DNA of 59,848 nucleotides from Rhodoferax sp. (GCA_031291295.1 JARLJI010000145.1:1-59848); one strand, 5' to 3'. Shown: positions 16,901 through 28,183, numbered from the stretch's first letter. The notes: generated from the letters alone by a model not told the origin. Translations and numbers: made by a program.

Positions 16901-18574
16901 ATGTCCGTCATAGAAATCAAGGTTCCCGATATTGGCGATTTCGACGAAGTCGCGGTGATCGAACTGCTGGTCAAAACGGGCGACTCCGTGACCGCCGAAC
17001 AGTCGCTGATCACGGTGGAGTCCGATAAGGCCTCGATGGAAATTCCGTCATCGGCCGCTGGCGTGGTCAAGGAACTCAAGGTCAAGCTGGGCGACAAGGT
17101 CAAGGAAGGCTCGGTGGTGCTGCTGCTGGAAGTGGCCGGCGCCGCCGCGGCCCCGACCGCAGCGCCGGCTTCCGAATCAAAACCGGCCGAAGCCCCTGCT
17201 GCACCAGCGCCAGCCGCTACCAATGTTGTAGCGCCAGCTGCTGCGGCCAGCGCCGGCCCGATCGAAGTGCGGGTGCCCGACATCGGCGACTTCAAGGACG
17301 TGGCCGTGATCGAGGTCATGGTCAAGGCGGGCGACACCGTCAAGATCGAGCAGTCGCTGATCACGGTCGAATCGGACAAGGCCTCGATGGAAATTCCGTC
17401 CTCGGCCGCTGGCGTGATCAAGGACCTGAAGGTCAAGCTGGGCGACAAACTCAACGTGGGCGACTTGCTGGCCATTCTAGAGGGCGTGGCCCCGGCGGCT
17501 GGGGCGGCACCTGCCGCGCCGGCGCCCGCGGTTGCTGCGGCCGCTGCAGTCGCCCCGGTCGTGGCCACCGCCGTGACGACTCCGTCTGCTGTTGCGCCCA
17601 CTGCCGCCATGCCTGCACATGACCCCACCGCGCCACAGGGCCGCGTGCCCCACGCGTCGCCCTCGGTGCGCAAGTTCGCGCGCGAACTGGGCGTGCCGCT
17701 GGCCGAGGTCAAGGGCAGCGGCCCCAAAGGCCGCATCACGCAGGACGACGTGCAGGCCTTCACGCGGGCCGTGATGGCGGGCGCAACGCAGACGCAGGCG
17801 CAGGCCGCCAAGGCCCCGGCCGGTGGCGGCGACGGCGCGGCGCTGGGCCTGATCCCGTGGCCCAAGGTGGACTTCACCAAGTTCGGCCCGATCGAGCGCC
17901 GCGACATGTCCCGCATCAAGAAGATCAGCGGCGCCAACCTGCACCGCAACTGGGTCATGATTCCGCATGTCACCAACCATGACGACGCCGACATCACCGA
18001 TCTGGAAGCCTTCCGCGTGGCAACCAACAAGGAGAACGAGAAGAGCGGCGTCAAGGTCACCATGCTGGCGTTCCTGATCAAGGCCTGCGTCGCCGCGCTC
18101 AAGAAATTCCCGGACTTCAATGCCTCGATCGACGGTGACCAGATCGTGCTCAAGCAGTACTTCCATATCGGCTTTGCGGCCGATACGCCTAACGGCCTGA
18201 TGGTGCCGGTGATCAAGGATGCGGACAAAAAAGGCATCTTCCAGATCTCGCAGGAAATGGGCGAGCTGGCGAAAAAGGCGCGTGACGGCAAGCTCAGCCC
18301 GGCCGAAATGTCGGGCGCCTGCTTCACGATCTCCAGCCTGGGCGGCATTGGCGGGCGCTATTTCACTCCCATCATCAATGCGCCCGAGGTGTCGATCCTC
18401 GGCGTGTGCAAATCGACCATCGAACCGGTCTGGAACGGCAAGGAATTCGTCCCCCGCCTGATGCTGCCGCTGTCGCTGAGCTGGGACCACCGCGTGATCG
18501 ATGGTGCGGCGGCGGCGCGCTTCAATGTCTATCTGGGCCAGATCCTGGGTGACTTCCGCCGGGTTCTCCTGTGA
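16901..18574 (+). CDS. aceF: Dihydrolipoyllysine acetyltransferase (PDH E2), two lipoyl domains
   Basis: The 557-residue E2 core protein accepts the acetyl group on lipoyl lysines and transfers it to CoA. Domains: lipoyl 1 (residues 1-78, Lys43 in [12 protein letters not shown]), Ala/Pro linker, lipoyl 2 (about 119-195, Lys160), linker, E1/E3-binding domain (about 247-285, SPSVRKFARELGVPL), and the catalytic domain ending with DHRVIDGAAAARF that holds the active-site His and Asp. GGAGG precedes the ATG by 9 bases. The stop overlaps the next gene's GTG by four bases. The first lipoyl domain and linker are very similar at DNA level to the N-terminus of lpdA. Confidence 0.97.
   Translation: MSVIEIKVPDIGDFDEVAVIELLVKTGDSVTAEQSLITVESDKASMEIPSSAAGVVKELKVKLGDKVKEGSVVLLLEVAGAAAAPTAAPASESKPAEAPAAPAPAATNVVAPAAAASAGPIEVRVPDIGDFKDVAVIEVMVKAGDTVKIEQSLITVESDKASMEIPSSAAGVIKDLKVKLGDKLNVGDLLAILEGVAPAAGAAPAAPAPAVAAAAAVAPVVATAVTTPSAVAPTAAMPAHDPTAPQGRVPHASPSVRKFARELGVPLAEVKGSGPKGRITQDDVQAFTRAVMAGATQTQAQAAKAPAGGGDGAALGLIPWPKVDFTKFGPIERRDMSRIKKISGANLHRNWVMIPHVTNHDDADITDLEAFRVATNKENEKSGVKVTMLAFLIKACVAALKKFPDFNASIDGDQIVLKQYFHIGFAADTPNGLMVPVIKDADKKGIFQISQEMGELAKKARDGKLSPAEMSGACFTISSLGGIGGRYFTPIINAPEVSILGVCKSTIEPVWNGKEFVPRLMLPLSLSWDHRVIDGAAAARFNVYLGQILGDFRRVLL
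17216..17232. repeat. 17-bp microrepeat in the aceF linker, GCTAC-N7-GTAGC
   Basis: Perfect five-base arms. The repeat encodes part of the flexible linker after the first lipoyl domain (ATNVVAP). Confidence 0.55.
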
Positions 18575-19155
18575 CCACGGTCGTTGTCGCAAAAAAGGCG
18601 GGACAGGTGGCGATTGCGGCTGACACGCTGGTGACCTTTGGCGACACGCGGCTGGCGCATCGCTTCGAGGCCAACAGCAAACTCTTCAAGGTGGACACGC
18701 TGGCCGGGGCCAGCTACGTGGGCGTGGCGGGCACGGTGGCGCACTTTCCAGTGCTGCGCAAGGCCATGACGGCGCTGCCGCAGGACCAGCTCAAGCTGGG
18801 CAGCAAGGACGAGGTGTTCGACACCTTCACCAAGCTGCACCCGTTGCTCAAGGAAACCTTCTTCCTGCAGACCAAGGAAGACGACAACGACCCCTATGAG
18901 TCCAGCCAGTTCAGCGTGGTGATTGCCAACGCCAGCGGCATCTACGGCCTGTACAGCTACCGCGAAGTGTTCGAGTTCAAGGAATTCTGGGGCATTGGCT
19001 CGGGCCGCAGTTTTGCGCTCGGGGCCATGCATGCGAGCTGGGACAAGGCCAAGAGCGCCCGCGAACTCGCCACCATCGGCGTGCACGCGGGGTGCGAATT
19101 CGACAAGAACTCCGCCGGTCCGGTGGACGTGTTCACGATCAAACTGAAGCCGTAA
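18571..19155 (+). CDS. Proteasome/HslV-like Ntn hydrolase (BPH-type)
   Basis: The 194-residue protein reads as a proteasome beta-like N-terminal nucleophile hydrolase. After the GTG-encoded Met the mature N-terminus would be [18 protein letters not shown]. Aligned by eye with HslV, Thr1, Asp17 (in AADT), a lysine in the NSKLF segment (about residue 36) and the serine in the [12 protein letters not shown] loop match the catalytic set Thr1, Asp17, Lys33, Ser125. I recall a family named BPH (betaproteobacteria proteasome homologue), shown to form tetradecameric double rings, and this gene probably belongs to it. It overlaps the aceF stop (GTGA) and precedes lpdA by 17 bases. No HslU-like ATPase gene is nearby. 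Confidence 0.8.
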   Translation: MTTVVVAKKAGQVAIAADTLVTFGDTRLAHRFEANSKLFKVDTLAGASYVGVAGTVAHFPVLRKAMTALPQDQLKLGSKDEVFDTFTKLHPLLKETFFLQTKEDDNDPYESSQFSVVIANASGIYGLYSYREVFEFKEFWGIGSGRSFALGAMHASWDKAKSARELATIGVHAGCEFDKNSAGPVDVFTIKLKP

Positions 19156-19172
19156 GACAAGAGGAAAACAAC

Positions 19173-21014
19173 ATGGCACTCCTGGAAATCAAGGTTCCCG
19201 ATATTGGCGATTTCGCGGACGTCGCGGTGATCGAGCTGCTGGTCAAGCCCGGCGACACCATCAAGCCAGAGCAGAGCCTGATCACTGTGGAGAGCGACAA
19301 GGCCTCCATGGAAATCCCCTCGTCGCACGGCGGCGTGGTCAAGGAGCTCAAGGTCAAGCTCGGCGACAAGGTGAAACAAGGTTCGGTGGTTCTGATGCTC
19401 GAAGCCGAAGGCGCTGCCGCCGCGGCCCCCGCTTCCGCATCAAAACCGGCTACAGCCCTCTCTGCACAAGCACCAGCCGCTACACAAAACGTAGCAACAC
19501 CAGCGCCCACCGCCGCCAGCTTTGCCGGCACGGCCGATCTGGACTGCGACGTGCTGGTGCTCGGTGCCGGCCCGGGTGGCTACTCGGCTGCGTTCCGCGC
19601 CGCCGACCTCGGCCTCAAGGTGGTGCTGGTGGAGCGTTACGCCACGCTCGGCGGCGTCTGCCTCAACGTGGGCTGCATTCCGTCCAAGGCCTTGCTGCAC
19701 GTGGCCGCCGTGATGGATGAAGTGAGTCACTTCGAGGCGCTGGGCGTGAGCTTCGGCAAACCCGTGGTGAACGTAGAGAAGCTGCGCGGCCACAAGGACA
19801 AGGTCGTCGGCAAGCTCACCGGCGGCCTCGCGGCGATGGCCAAGATGCGCAAGGTCACTACGGTGCGCGGCTACGGCGCCTTTGTGGGCGCCAACCATCT
19901 TGAGGTCGAAGAGACCACCGGTACTTCGCAGGAGAAAACCGGCAAGAAGCAGACCATCGCTTTCAAGAAGTGCATCATTGCCGCCGGCTCGCAGGCGGTG
20001 CGCCTGCCCTTCATGCCGCAAGACCCGCGCGTGGTCGATTCGACGGGTGCGCTGAACCTGCAGAGTGTTCCGAAGCGCATGCTGATCCTGGGCGGCGGCA
20101 TCATCGGCCTGGAGATGGGCACGGTCTACAGCACGCTGGGCGCGCGCCTCGACGTGGTCGAAATGCTGGATGGCCTGATGCAGGGCGCGGACCGCGACCT
20201 GGTCAAGGTCTGGCAGAAGATGAACGCGCCGCGCTTTGACAACATCATGCTCAAGACCAAGACCGTAGGCGCCAAGGCCACGGCGGCCGGCATCGAGGTG
20301 ACGTTCGCCTCGGCCGAAGAGGGCGGCAGCGCGCCCGCGCCACAGACTTACGACGTGGTGCTGCAGGCCGTGGGCCGCTCGCCCAACGGCAAGAAGATCG
20401 CCGCCGACAAGGCCGGCGTGGCCGTGACGGACCGGGGCTTCATCCCGGTCGATATCCAGATGCGCACCAACGTGCCGCACATCTTCGCGATCGGCGACAT
20501 CGTGGGCCAGCCCATGCTGGCGCACAAGGCGGTGCACGAGGCGCACGTGGCGGCCGAGGTCATCGCCGGTGAACTGCAGGGCAACAAGGAGCTCGCCAGC
20601 GCCGCCTTCAACGCCCGCGTGATCCCGAGCGTGGCCTACACCGACCCCGAGGTGGCGTGGGTCGGCCTGACCGAAGACCAGGCCAAGGCCGAAGGCATCA
20701 AGGTCAGGAAGGGCCTGTTCCCCTGGACCGCGTCCGGCCGCGCCATCGCCAACGGCCGCGACGAAGGCTTTACCAAGCTGCTGTTCGACGACAGCCCCGA
20801 GGCGCACGGCCACGGCCGGATCCTGGGCGGCGGCATCGTAGGCACGCATGCGGGCGACATGATCGGCGAGATTGCGCTGGCCATCGAGATGGGTGCCGAT
20901 GCGGTCGATATCGGCAAGACCATCCACCCGCATCCCACGCTGGGCGAGAGCATCGGCATGGCGGCGGAAGTGGCGCACGGCAGCTGCACCGATTTGCCGC
21001 CGGCGCGCAAGTAG
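19173..21014 (+). CDS. lpdA: Dihydrolipoyl dehydrogenase (PDH E3) with N-terminal lipoyl domain
   Basis: The 613-residue flavoprotein reoxidises dihydrolipoyl groups and reduces NAD. It starts with a lipoyl domain (residues 1-78, Lys43 in [12 protein letters not shown]), then a 35-residue Ala/Pro linker, then the E3 body: FAD motif [18 protein letters not shown], redox disulfide [18 protein letters not shown] motif [12 protein letters not shown], and C-terminal HPHPTLGES with the catalytic His-Glu. This fused form is common in beta- and some gammaproteobacterial PDH operons. Start ATG 19173 follows GAGGAAA; the frame is open upstream. A terminator closes the operon. Confidence 0.97.
   Translation: MALLEIKVPDIGDFADVAVIELLVKPGDTIKPEQSLITVESDKASMEIPSSHGGVVKELKVKLGDKVKQGSVVLMLEAEGAAAAAPASASKPATALSAQAPAATQNVATPAPTAASFAGTADLDCDVLVLGAGPGGYSAAFRAADLGLKVVLVERYATLGGVCLNVGCIPSKALLHVAAVMDEVSHFEALGVSFGKPVVNVEKLRGHKDKVVGKLTGGLAAMAKMRKVTTVRGYGAFVGANHLEVEETTGTSQEKTGKKQTIAFKKCIIAAGSQAVRLPFMPQDPRVVDSTGALNLQSVPKRMLILGGGIIGLEMGTVYSTLGARLDVVEMLDGLMQGADRDLVKVWQKMNAPRFDNIMLKTKTVGAKATAAGIEVTFASAEEGGSAPAPQTYDVVLQAVGRSPNGKKIAADKAGVAVTDRGFIPVDIQMRTNVPHIFAIGDIVGQPMLAHKAVHEAHVAAEVIAGELQGNKELASAAFNARVIPSVAYTDPEVAWVGLTEDQAKAEGIKVRKGLFPWTASGRAIANGRDEGFTKLLFDDSPEAHGHGRILGGGIVGTHAGDMIGEIALAIEMGADAVDIGKTIHPHPTLGESIGMAAEVAHGSCTDLPPARK
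19479..19495. repeat. 17-bp microrepeat in the lpdA linker, GCTAC-N7-GTAGC
   Basis: Perfect five-base arms, inside the linker after the lipoyl domain of lpdA (ATQNVATP). The linker is homologous to that of aceF, so this copy is not independent of the one at 17216. Confidence 0.55.
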
Positions 21015-21038
21015 CCCGCACTGCAAGCGTTCCTATTG

Positions 21039-21068
21039 AGCCCGGACCCTCACAGGTCCGGGCTTTTT
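21039..21068 (+). terminator. Rho-independent terminator of the PDH operon
   Basis: AGCCCGGACC at 21039-21048 pairs with GGTCCGGGCT at 21055-21064, followed by a T-run to 21068. It lies 24 bases after the lpdA stop, ahead of the convergent ACP gene. Confidence 0.9.
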
Positions 21069-21152
21069 GCTGTCTGGCTGGGCCAGACGAGTACCGGCGG
21101 GGCTGTCAATCCAGAGGTTCGGCGGCCCAAGTGCCCGGTTGCTGCGACGGCG

Positions 21153-21410
21153 TCAGGCGGAGCCTGGCGGCAGCCTGGCGCGCAGATAGGCCAGCAGGTC
21201 CGTGAGGGTGACGAGCGCTCCGTAGTCCGACTCGGCAATCTCGACCTTCAGTTGCTGGCTCAGACCGATCAGGAAATTGAGCCAGTCCATCGAGTCCAGG
21301 TCCACCTGCAGGCGCAAGGGCCGGTTGTCGCGCAGCAGGGCCACATCGACCTCGGGCGCAATCGACAGCAGCGTGGCCAGTACGGTGCTGCGCAACTGGG
21401 AATCGTTCAT
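21153..21410 (-). CDS. Acyl carrier protein-like, at the end of an E1-E2 operon
   Basis: The 85-residue protein has the acyl carrier fold signature: an acidic four-helix layout with the phosphopantetheine attachment serine in LDSMDWLNF (Ser40). A GGAG lies upstream of the ATG. It is the last gene of the ald-ligase-E1alpha-E1beta-E2 series, 44 bases after the E2 stop. Carrier proteins normally hold thioester-linked acyl groups for fatty acid or polyketide synthesis; no such enzymes are encoded nearby. Its place suggests it receives an acyl group from the E2 or from the adenylate-forming ligase. That role is inference. Confidence 0.85.
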   Translation of the reverse strand: MNDSQLRSTVLATLLSIAPEVDVALLRDNRPLRLQVDLDSMDWLNFLIGLSQQLKVEIAESDYGALVTLTDLLAYLRARLPPGSA

Positions 21411-21454
21411 GTGCGGGGTTCTCCGATGAAATTTTGCGTACCGGGACAGTGCTT

Positions 21455-22564
21455 CTACAAGGCCTCGGGCTGCTGCAGCAATTCGCGCAGCTCGGCCAGA
21501 AAGAGCGCTCCGCGGTGGCCGTCCGACACCCGGTGGTCCGCAGCCAGGCTCGCGATGACGGTGGGCACGGCGCCCAGCTGGCCTTCGGCATCCACCCAGG
21601 GCCTTCTGGCCACGCTGCCAAAGCCCACCAGCGCCACCTGAGGGGGGTAAATGACACCCATGACCGCTTCCACGCCCTGATCGCCCAGGTTGGTGACGGT
21701 CACGCAGGCGTCGCTCATTTCAGAGCTGCGCAGCGAGCCGGCGCGGCATCGCCTGACCAGGTCGGCCAGCTCCTGCATCAGCGGCGCCAACGGCTTGGCT
21801 GCAACGTCGTGCAGGGCCGGGGCGATCAGGCCGCCCTGCCGCAGCGAGATGGCCACGCCCAGGTGGATAGCGGGAGCGGGCTTGAACTGCTCGTCCTGGT
21901 ACACGCCGTTGAACTCGGGGTATTTTTTCAGCGCCAGCGCGACCGCCTTGAGCTGCAGCACGGCCATCAGCAGCCGCCCGGTGATGGGGCGGCCGGCGTT
22001 TTCCTGCTCCAGCCATTGCTGCGCCCGCGCCATCGGGATGGTTTCCAGCAGGTAGTAGTGCGGAATCTCGCGGTTGGAGCGGCTCATGGCGGCGGCGATG
22101 GCGCGGCGGGTTTCCAGCTGACGGTCTGCTAGGGGGGCGGTGGGTTGGGGCGTGGCGGGTGTTGGCGCGCCTGCCGATTCCGCGGCCCGTTCGACGTCGG
22201 CCAGCGTGACGGCGCCGTCCGCGCCGCTTCCCGAGAGGGTGCTGATGTCCAGCTTCAGCGCCTGGGCTTTCTGGCGTGCCGCCGGGGAAATGCGCTGGCG
22301 GCGCGTGGCTGCTGGCGTAGCCGTTTCGCCCGGCGCCGTCAGGCGGGCCAGCACCGTATCCACCGGCACCTTGTCGCCGGGCTCGACCAGCAATTCCCGC
22401 ACCGTGCCGTCCTGCCAGATCTCGATGTCGATGGCCGCCTTGGAGGTGTCCACGATGGCCACGACCTGCCCTTTGTGCACGACCTCGCCGGGTTTGACTT
22501 TCCACTGCAGCAGCGTGCCCTCGTCCATGTCGGCGCCTAGCGAAGGCAGCTTGAACTCAAACAT
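21455..22564 (-). CDS. 2-oxoacid dehydrogenase E2 (acyltransferase), ACP-associated operon
   Basis: The 369-residue E2 has one lipoyl domain (Lys42 in [11 protein letters not shown]), an E1/E3-binding segment at about 112-150 ([16 protein letters not shown]), and a compact acyltransferase domain ending in [14 protein letters not shown] with the active-site His and Asp. It overlaps the E1beta stop by 8 bases. It resembles the E2 of acetoin/pyruvate-type complexes more than BKD or OGDH E2. There is no dedicated E3 gene in this operon, so E3 would have to come from lpdA or lpd elsewhere. The neighbouring ACP raises the question whether CoA is its only acceptor. Confidence 0.93.
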   Translation of the reverse strand: MFEFKLPSLGADMDEGTLLQWKVKPGEVVHKGQVVAIVDTSKAAIDIEIWQDGTVRELLVEPGDKVPVDTVLARLTAPGETATPAATRRQRISPAARQKAQALKLDISTLSGSGADGAVTLADVERAAESAGAPTPATPQPTAPLADRQLETRRAIAAAMSRSNREIPHYYLLETIPMARAQQWLEQENAGRPITGRLLMAVLQLKAVALALKKYPEFNGVYQDEQFKPAPAIHLGVAISLRQGGLIAPALHDVAAKPLAPLMQELADLVRRCRAGSLRSSEMSDACVTVTNLGDQGVEAVMGVIYPPQVALVGFGSVARRPWVDAEGQLGAVPTVIASLAADHRVSDGHRGALFLAELRELLQQPEAL

Positions 22565-23528
22565 TGAGCATCCCCTTTACGGCGGCGACGATTTTCGCCA
22601 CCTGCGGCAGCGCGGCGTCTTCCAGGTGTTTGGCATAGGGAATCGGTACCTCCTCGCTGCACACGCGCGCCACCGGGGCATCCAGTTCGTAAAAGCAGTC
22701 TTCCATGAGCCGCGCCATGATCTCGGTCGCCAGGCTGCAGGTTTTCCAGCCCTCGTCGACGATGACGGCGCGGTGCGTCTTGCGCACCGACGCTGCCAAG
22801 GTGTCGGTGTCCAGCGGCCGCAACACGCGCAGGTCGATTACCTCCGCGTGTATGCCTTCGCTGGCCAGTTCGCTGGCCGCCTGCATGGCCTTGGGCAGGC
22901 TGCCGCCGTAGCTGATCAGCGTGAGCTGCGTGCCGGGGCGCCGTACGGCGGCGTGCGTGATGTCGCACTGCCAGTCATCGGGCAACTCGTCCTCCAGGTT
23001 GTAGAGCTGCGCATGCTCGAAAATCACCACCGGGTCCGGGTCGGCTAGGGCCGGGGCGAGCATGCCGCGCGCGTCGGCCACGGTCGCCGGCGCCAGCACG
23101 CGGATGCCGGGGATGTGGGCGTACCAGTTTTCCAGGCTGTGCGAATGCTGGGCCGCCAGTTGCCGGCCCGCGCCGGTGGCCATGCGCACGACCAGCGGCA
23201 CCGAAAACTGCCCGCCCGACATGTGGCGCAGCGCCGCCGCCGTGTTCACGATGGGGTCCAGCGCCAACAGGCTGAAATTCACTGTCATCACTTCAACAAT
23301 GGGCCGCATGCCGCCCAGCGCGGCGCCCACGCCCGCGCCGACGAAGCCCAGCTCCGACAGCGGCGTGTCACGAATGCGTTCCGGGCCGAACTCATCAAGC
23401 AAGCCTTTGGACACGGCATAACTGCCGCCATAACGGCCCACGTCTTCACCCATCAGGAACACGCGCGGGTCACTGCCGAGTGCCTCGCGCAGGGCCTGTC
23501 GCAGGGCTTCGCGGTAACTGATTTTCAT
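22557..23528 (-). CDS. 2-oxoacid dehydrogenase E1 beta (pyruvate/acetoin type)
   Basis: The 323-residue protein is the beta subunit of a heterotetrameric E1. Typical motifs are [37 protein letters not shown], and the C-terminal transketolase-type region [14 protein letters not shown] ... DLRVLRPLD. It begins at ATG 23528, overlapping the E1alpha stop by four bases, so both subunits are made in step. Together with E1alpha it forms the thiamine-dependent decarboxylase. Substrate is inferred to be pyruvate or acetoin; the upstream alanine dehydrogenase favours pyruvate. Confidence 0.93.
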   Translation of the reverse strand: MKISYREALRQALREALGSDPRVFLMGEDVGRYGGSYAVSKGLLDEFGPERIRDTPLSELGFVGAGVGAALGGMRPIVEVMTVNFSLLALDPIVNTAAALRHMSGGQFSVPLVVRMATGAGRQLAAQHSHSLENWYAHIPGIRVLAPATVADARGMLAPALADPDPVVIFEHAQLYNLEDELPDDWQCDITHAAVRRPGTQLTLISYGGSLPKAMQAASELASEGIHAEVIDLRVLRPLDTDTLAASVRKTHRAVIVDEGWKTCSLATEIMARLMEDCFYELDAPVARVCSEEVPIPYAKHLEDAALPQVAKIVAAVKGMLNV

Positions 23529-24507
23529 GACGTTTCCTGCGGCGTGTAGACATCTTTCAGCAAATCGGCTATCGGCTCCAGCTCGGCTGCTTCGGCATAG
23601 GCCACCGCATCCGCCACCTCGGCCTCGGCGCTGGCGTCCAGGGCCAGAAACGTCTCTTCGGTCAACTCGCCGGCCGCCTTGAGCTGCGCCGTGAAGCTGT
23701 GGATGGGGCCGCGTAGCTTCCATTGCTCGATTTCCGCCTTGTCGCGGTACAAGTCCGGGTCGAACATGGAATGGGCGCGGAAACGGTAGGTGGCATATTC
23801 CAGGAAGAACGGGCCGGCGCCGGCGCGCACCTGCTGCGCGGCCTGGCGCGTGGCCTCATGAACCGCCCGCACGTCCATGCCGTCCGCCTTGACGGCCGCT
23901 ACCTTGTAGCTCGCGGCCTTGGCGCACAGGTCGGTCTGCGACTCGGAGCGCGCCAGCGCCGTGCCCATGGCGTACAGGTTGTTCTCGCAGCAAAACAGCA
24001 CCGGCAAGCGCCACAGCGCGGCCAGGTTGATGGCCTCGTGGAAGGCGCCTTCGGCCATGGCGCCTTCGCCGAAAAAGCAGGCGGTGACGCGCTCAATGCC
24101 CCGCAGTTTGTCGGCCAGTGCCAGACCCACGGCCAGCGGCAGACCGCCGGCCACGATGGCGTTGCCACCATAAAAGCGCCGGGCCGCGTCGAACAGGTGC
24201 ATGGAGCCGCCGTGGCCCCGGCAGCAGCCGGCCGCCTTGCCGTACATCTCGGCCATGATGGCGCGCAGGGGCACGCCGCGCAGCAGCGCGTGGGCGTGCT
24301 CGCGGTAGGTGGCGACGATGTTGTCCTCGGGCGCAAGGGCGCGCAGGGCGCCTGCAGCGCAGGCTTCCTCGCCGATGTAGAGGTGCAGGAAGCCGCGTAT
24401 CTTGCTGGCGCCATAGAGCTCGGCGCACTTTTCCTCCATGCGGCGTATGCGCAGCATGTCGGCCAGCAGTTGCAGCGACAGGTTCCGGCCGGATTCGGAT
24501 GGAGCGG

Positions 24508-24511
<4 letters not shown>
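23525..24511 (-). CDS. 2-oxoacid dehydrogenase E1 alpha (pyruvate/acetoin type)
   Basis: The 328-residue protein has the E1alpha TPP signature: [21 protein letters not shown] followed by the NN of [12 protein letters not shown], plus [18 protein letters not shown]. Length and motifs match PdhA/AcoA proteins. It overlaps the ligase stop by four bases and the E1beta start by four. It decarboxylates the 2-oxoacid (or cleaves acetoin) on thiamine diphosphate and passes the acyl unit to the lipoyl group of the E2. Acetoin versus pyruvate cannot be told from sequence reading. Confidence 0.93.
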
Positions 24512-26271
<1,760 letters not shown>

Positions 26272-26294
26272 GGCGCGCTCCTTGAGTTCAGGTC

Positions 26295-26336
26295 ATTGTG
26301 GAGACCTGCCTGCCGCGCTGGCTTGATGTGCGTCAA
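26295..26336 (-). promoter_or_regulatory. FNR/Anr-type box and class II-like promoter
   Basis: TTGATGTGCGTCAA at 26323-26336 is the FNR/Anr consensus TTGAT-N4-ATCAA with one mismatch. On the minus strand a -10-like CACAAT lies at 26295-26300. Box centre to -10 centre is 32 bases, exactly the spacing of a class II FNR promoter (box at -41.5), which would put the transcript start about 16 bases before the ligase ATG. This suggests oxygen-limited activation of the ligase-E1-E2-ACP genes. Sequence evidence only. Confidence 0.55.
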
Positions 26337-26360
26337 GCCCGGCCTTGATCCGGCAGCGTT

Positions 26361-27449
26361 TCAGGCGTAGCCCAGCGCGTGCGCTACGGCGGGGTGCGTG
26401 ACCCGGCCGTTCTGCACGTTGAGTCCCATGGCCAGGTGCGCATCGTCTGCCAGCGCCTGGCGCCAGCCCTTGTCGGCCAGCGCGAGCGCAAACGGCAGTG
26501 TGGCGTGGGTGAGCGCGAACGTCGAGGTGCGCGCCACTGCGCCGGGCATGTTGGCCACGCAGTAATGCACGATGCCATCGACGACGAAGGTCGGGTCGGC
26601 ATGGGTGGTCGGGTGGCTGGTTTCAAAACAGCCGCCCTGGTCGATGGACACGTCCACCAGCACCGAACCCGGCCGCATGCGCGCCAGCCACTCGCGTTGC
26701 ACCAGCTTCGGAGCCGCGGCTCCCGCCACCAGGGCCGCGCCTATGACCAGGTCGGCGTCCAGCACCATCGCTTCAATGGCGGTCGTGGTGGCGTACCGGG
26801 TCTGGATGCGGTTGCCAAACTGTTCGTCAAGACGGCGCAGGCGCTGCGCCGAGCGGTTCAGGACCGTGACCTGGGCTCCGAGCCCCACAGCCATCATGGC
26901 GGCGTTGCCGCCCACCACGCCGGCCCCCAGGATCACCACCTTGCCCGGTGCAACGCCGGGTACGCCGCCCAGCAGCACGCCCGCGCCGCCATGGGGCTTT
27001 TCCAGGCAGGCCGCGCCTGCCTGGATGGCCATGCGGCCCGCCACCTCGCTCATGGGCGCCAGCAGCGGCAGGCCGCCGTTCGGGCTGGTCACGGTTTCGT
27101 AACCGATGGCGGTGACGCCCGACGCCAGCAGCAGCCGGGTCTGGTCCGGATCGGGGGCCAGGTGCAGGTAGGTGAACAGCACCTGGTCGGGGCGCAGCAG
27201 CCGACATTCATGCGGCTGGGGCTCCTTGACTTTCAGGATCAGGGCGGCCCGGGCGAAGACCTCCTGCGGTGTGTCGGCCAGTTCGGCACCGGCGGCCAGA
27301 TACTGGGCGTCAAGCAGGCCTATGGCCGCGCCAGCGCCCTTTTCAAGCAGTACCTGATGCCCGTGCGCGACCAGTTCCCGAACACCGTCAGGCGTGGCGC
27401 CCACCCGGTATTCGTGGCTCTTGATTTCCCTGGGTATGCCGACGAGCAT
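26361..27449 (-). CDS. ald: Alanine dehydrogenase
   Basis: The 362-residue enzyme oxidatively deaminates L-alanine to pyruvate and ammonia with NAD, or runs in reverse. Signatures: [20 protein letters not shown] at the N-terminus, the substrate-binding lysine in [24 protein letters not shown] with the catalytic His, and a Rossmann motif [17 protein letters not shown]. It is the first gene of the minus-strand series, 89 bases upstream of the ligase. If co-expressed, it could feed pyruvate to the E1-E2 complex. The catalytic residues all appear intact. Confidence 0.95.
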   Translation of the reverse strand: MLVGIPREIKSHEYRVGATPDGVRELVAHGHQVLLEKGAGAAIGLLDAQYLAAGAELADTPQEVFARAALILKVKEPQPHECRLLRPDQVLFTYLHLAPDPDQTRLLLASGVTAIGYETVTSPNGGLPLLAPMSEVAGRMAIQAGAACLEKPHGGAGVLLGGVPGVAPGKVVILGAGVVGGNAAMMAVGLGAQVTVLNRSAQRLRRLDEQFGNRIQTRYATTTAIEAMVLDADLVIGAALVAGAAAPKLVQREWLARMRPGSVLVDVSIDQGGCFETSHPTTHADPTFVVDGIVHYCVANMPGAVARTSTFALTHATLPFALALADKGWRQALADDAHLAMGLNVQNGRVTHPAVAHALGYA

Positions 27450-27817
27450 GGCGCGACTCCCTGATAAGGGCCCCGGCCAGCGACATGCTGATCAGGGGCG
27501 TGGTCGATGCAAATGGTTAGCAATTTTCACAAGCGCTCGAAAATCGCTGCAATGTCCTGGCCGCCGCCTATACACATCGCGGCCAGCGCATCAAAAGCGC
27601 CTCGCACACCCATTCCAGGCAAACGTTCCCTACCCTGTTCAGGGGATGGGCTGCGACAGCGCAGGCGCGTAGTCTGGATCGGTTCGTGATTCTTTGGCAC
27701 CTTGGACTGGAGACAGGCGTTGTAGGCTGTTTCCTATTGGCAATAGCGCGTCAGCGCAACGGGGCCGTCGCTGGCTGCTTTGATGCAAGAGGCCCCTTTG
27801 TCTGAAGGAGAACCAAC
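27450..27817. other. Gene-free stretch with a thiolase relic
   Basis: These 368 bases between ald and the GYD gene hold no intact gene. They contain the thiolase C-terminal relic at 27527-27613, the ald upstream region (27450-27526) and the GYD leader, which ends in a GAAGGAG ribosome site at about 27804-27810. No terminator or recognisable RNA was seen. Confidence 0.6.
27527..27613 (-). pseudogene. Relic of an acetyl-CoA acetyltransferase (thiolase) C-terminus
   Basis: Read on the minus strand, about 28 codons give GVRGAFDALAAMCIGGGQ followed by DIAAIFERL and a stop. CIGGGQ is the conserved C-terminal thiolase motif holding the second active-site cysteine, and the stop is where thiolases normally end. 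Upstream of the GVRG segment the frame loses similarity. This is the 3' end of a deleted thiolase gene stranded beside ald, implying a past rearrangement at this junction. Confidence 0.7.
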
Positions 27818-28111
27818 ATGGTTACGTACATTGCACTTTCCAACTTTACCGATCAAGGGATTCGCACCATCAAGGACAGCACCAAACGCGCCGATGCCGT
27901 CAAGGAGGCCGCGAAAAAATTTGGCGCCACCATGACGCAAATCTACTGGACGTTGGGGAAATATGATTTGGTGGCGATCATCGAAGCGCCAGACGACGCG
28001 TCGGCCACCGCATTCGCGCTGGCCATTGGTGCGGCGGGCAATGTGCGCATGCAAAGCCTGCGCGCTTTCTCCAGGGATGAGATGAACGGGATTCTGGCCA
28101 AGATGGCCTAG
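27818..28111 (+). CDS. GYD domain-containing protein
   Basis: The 97-residue protein begins MVTYIALSNFTDQGIRTIKD and contains WTLGKYDLVAIIEAPDDA, the core of the GYD domain, a small ferredoxin-like fold of unknown biochemical role. A strong GAAGGAG ribosome site precedes the ATG. It is followed after 72 bases by another small conserved protein on the same strand; such pairs occur together in other genomes as far as I recall. No catalytic residues are evident. Confidence 0.85.
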   Translation: MVTYIALSNFTDQGIRTIKDSTKRADAVKEAAKKFGATMTQIYWTLGKYDLVAIIEAPDDASATAFALAIGAAGNVRMQSLRAFSRDEMNGILAKMA

Positions 28112-28183
28112 CGGCCCGGCTGCCCACTCCCTCAGGCGTGTGCGGCACCGCCTTCAAATGCCGCTGCATATGGAGAACATCCC

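Noticed and set aside
23891..23910. GCTAC and GTAGC close together in the E1alpha gene as another microrepeat copy
   Set aside because: The spacer is 3 bases, not 7, so it does not belong to the N7 family.
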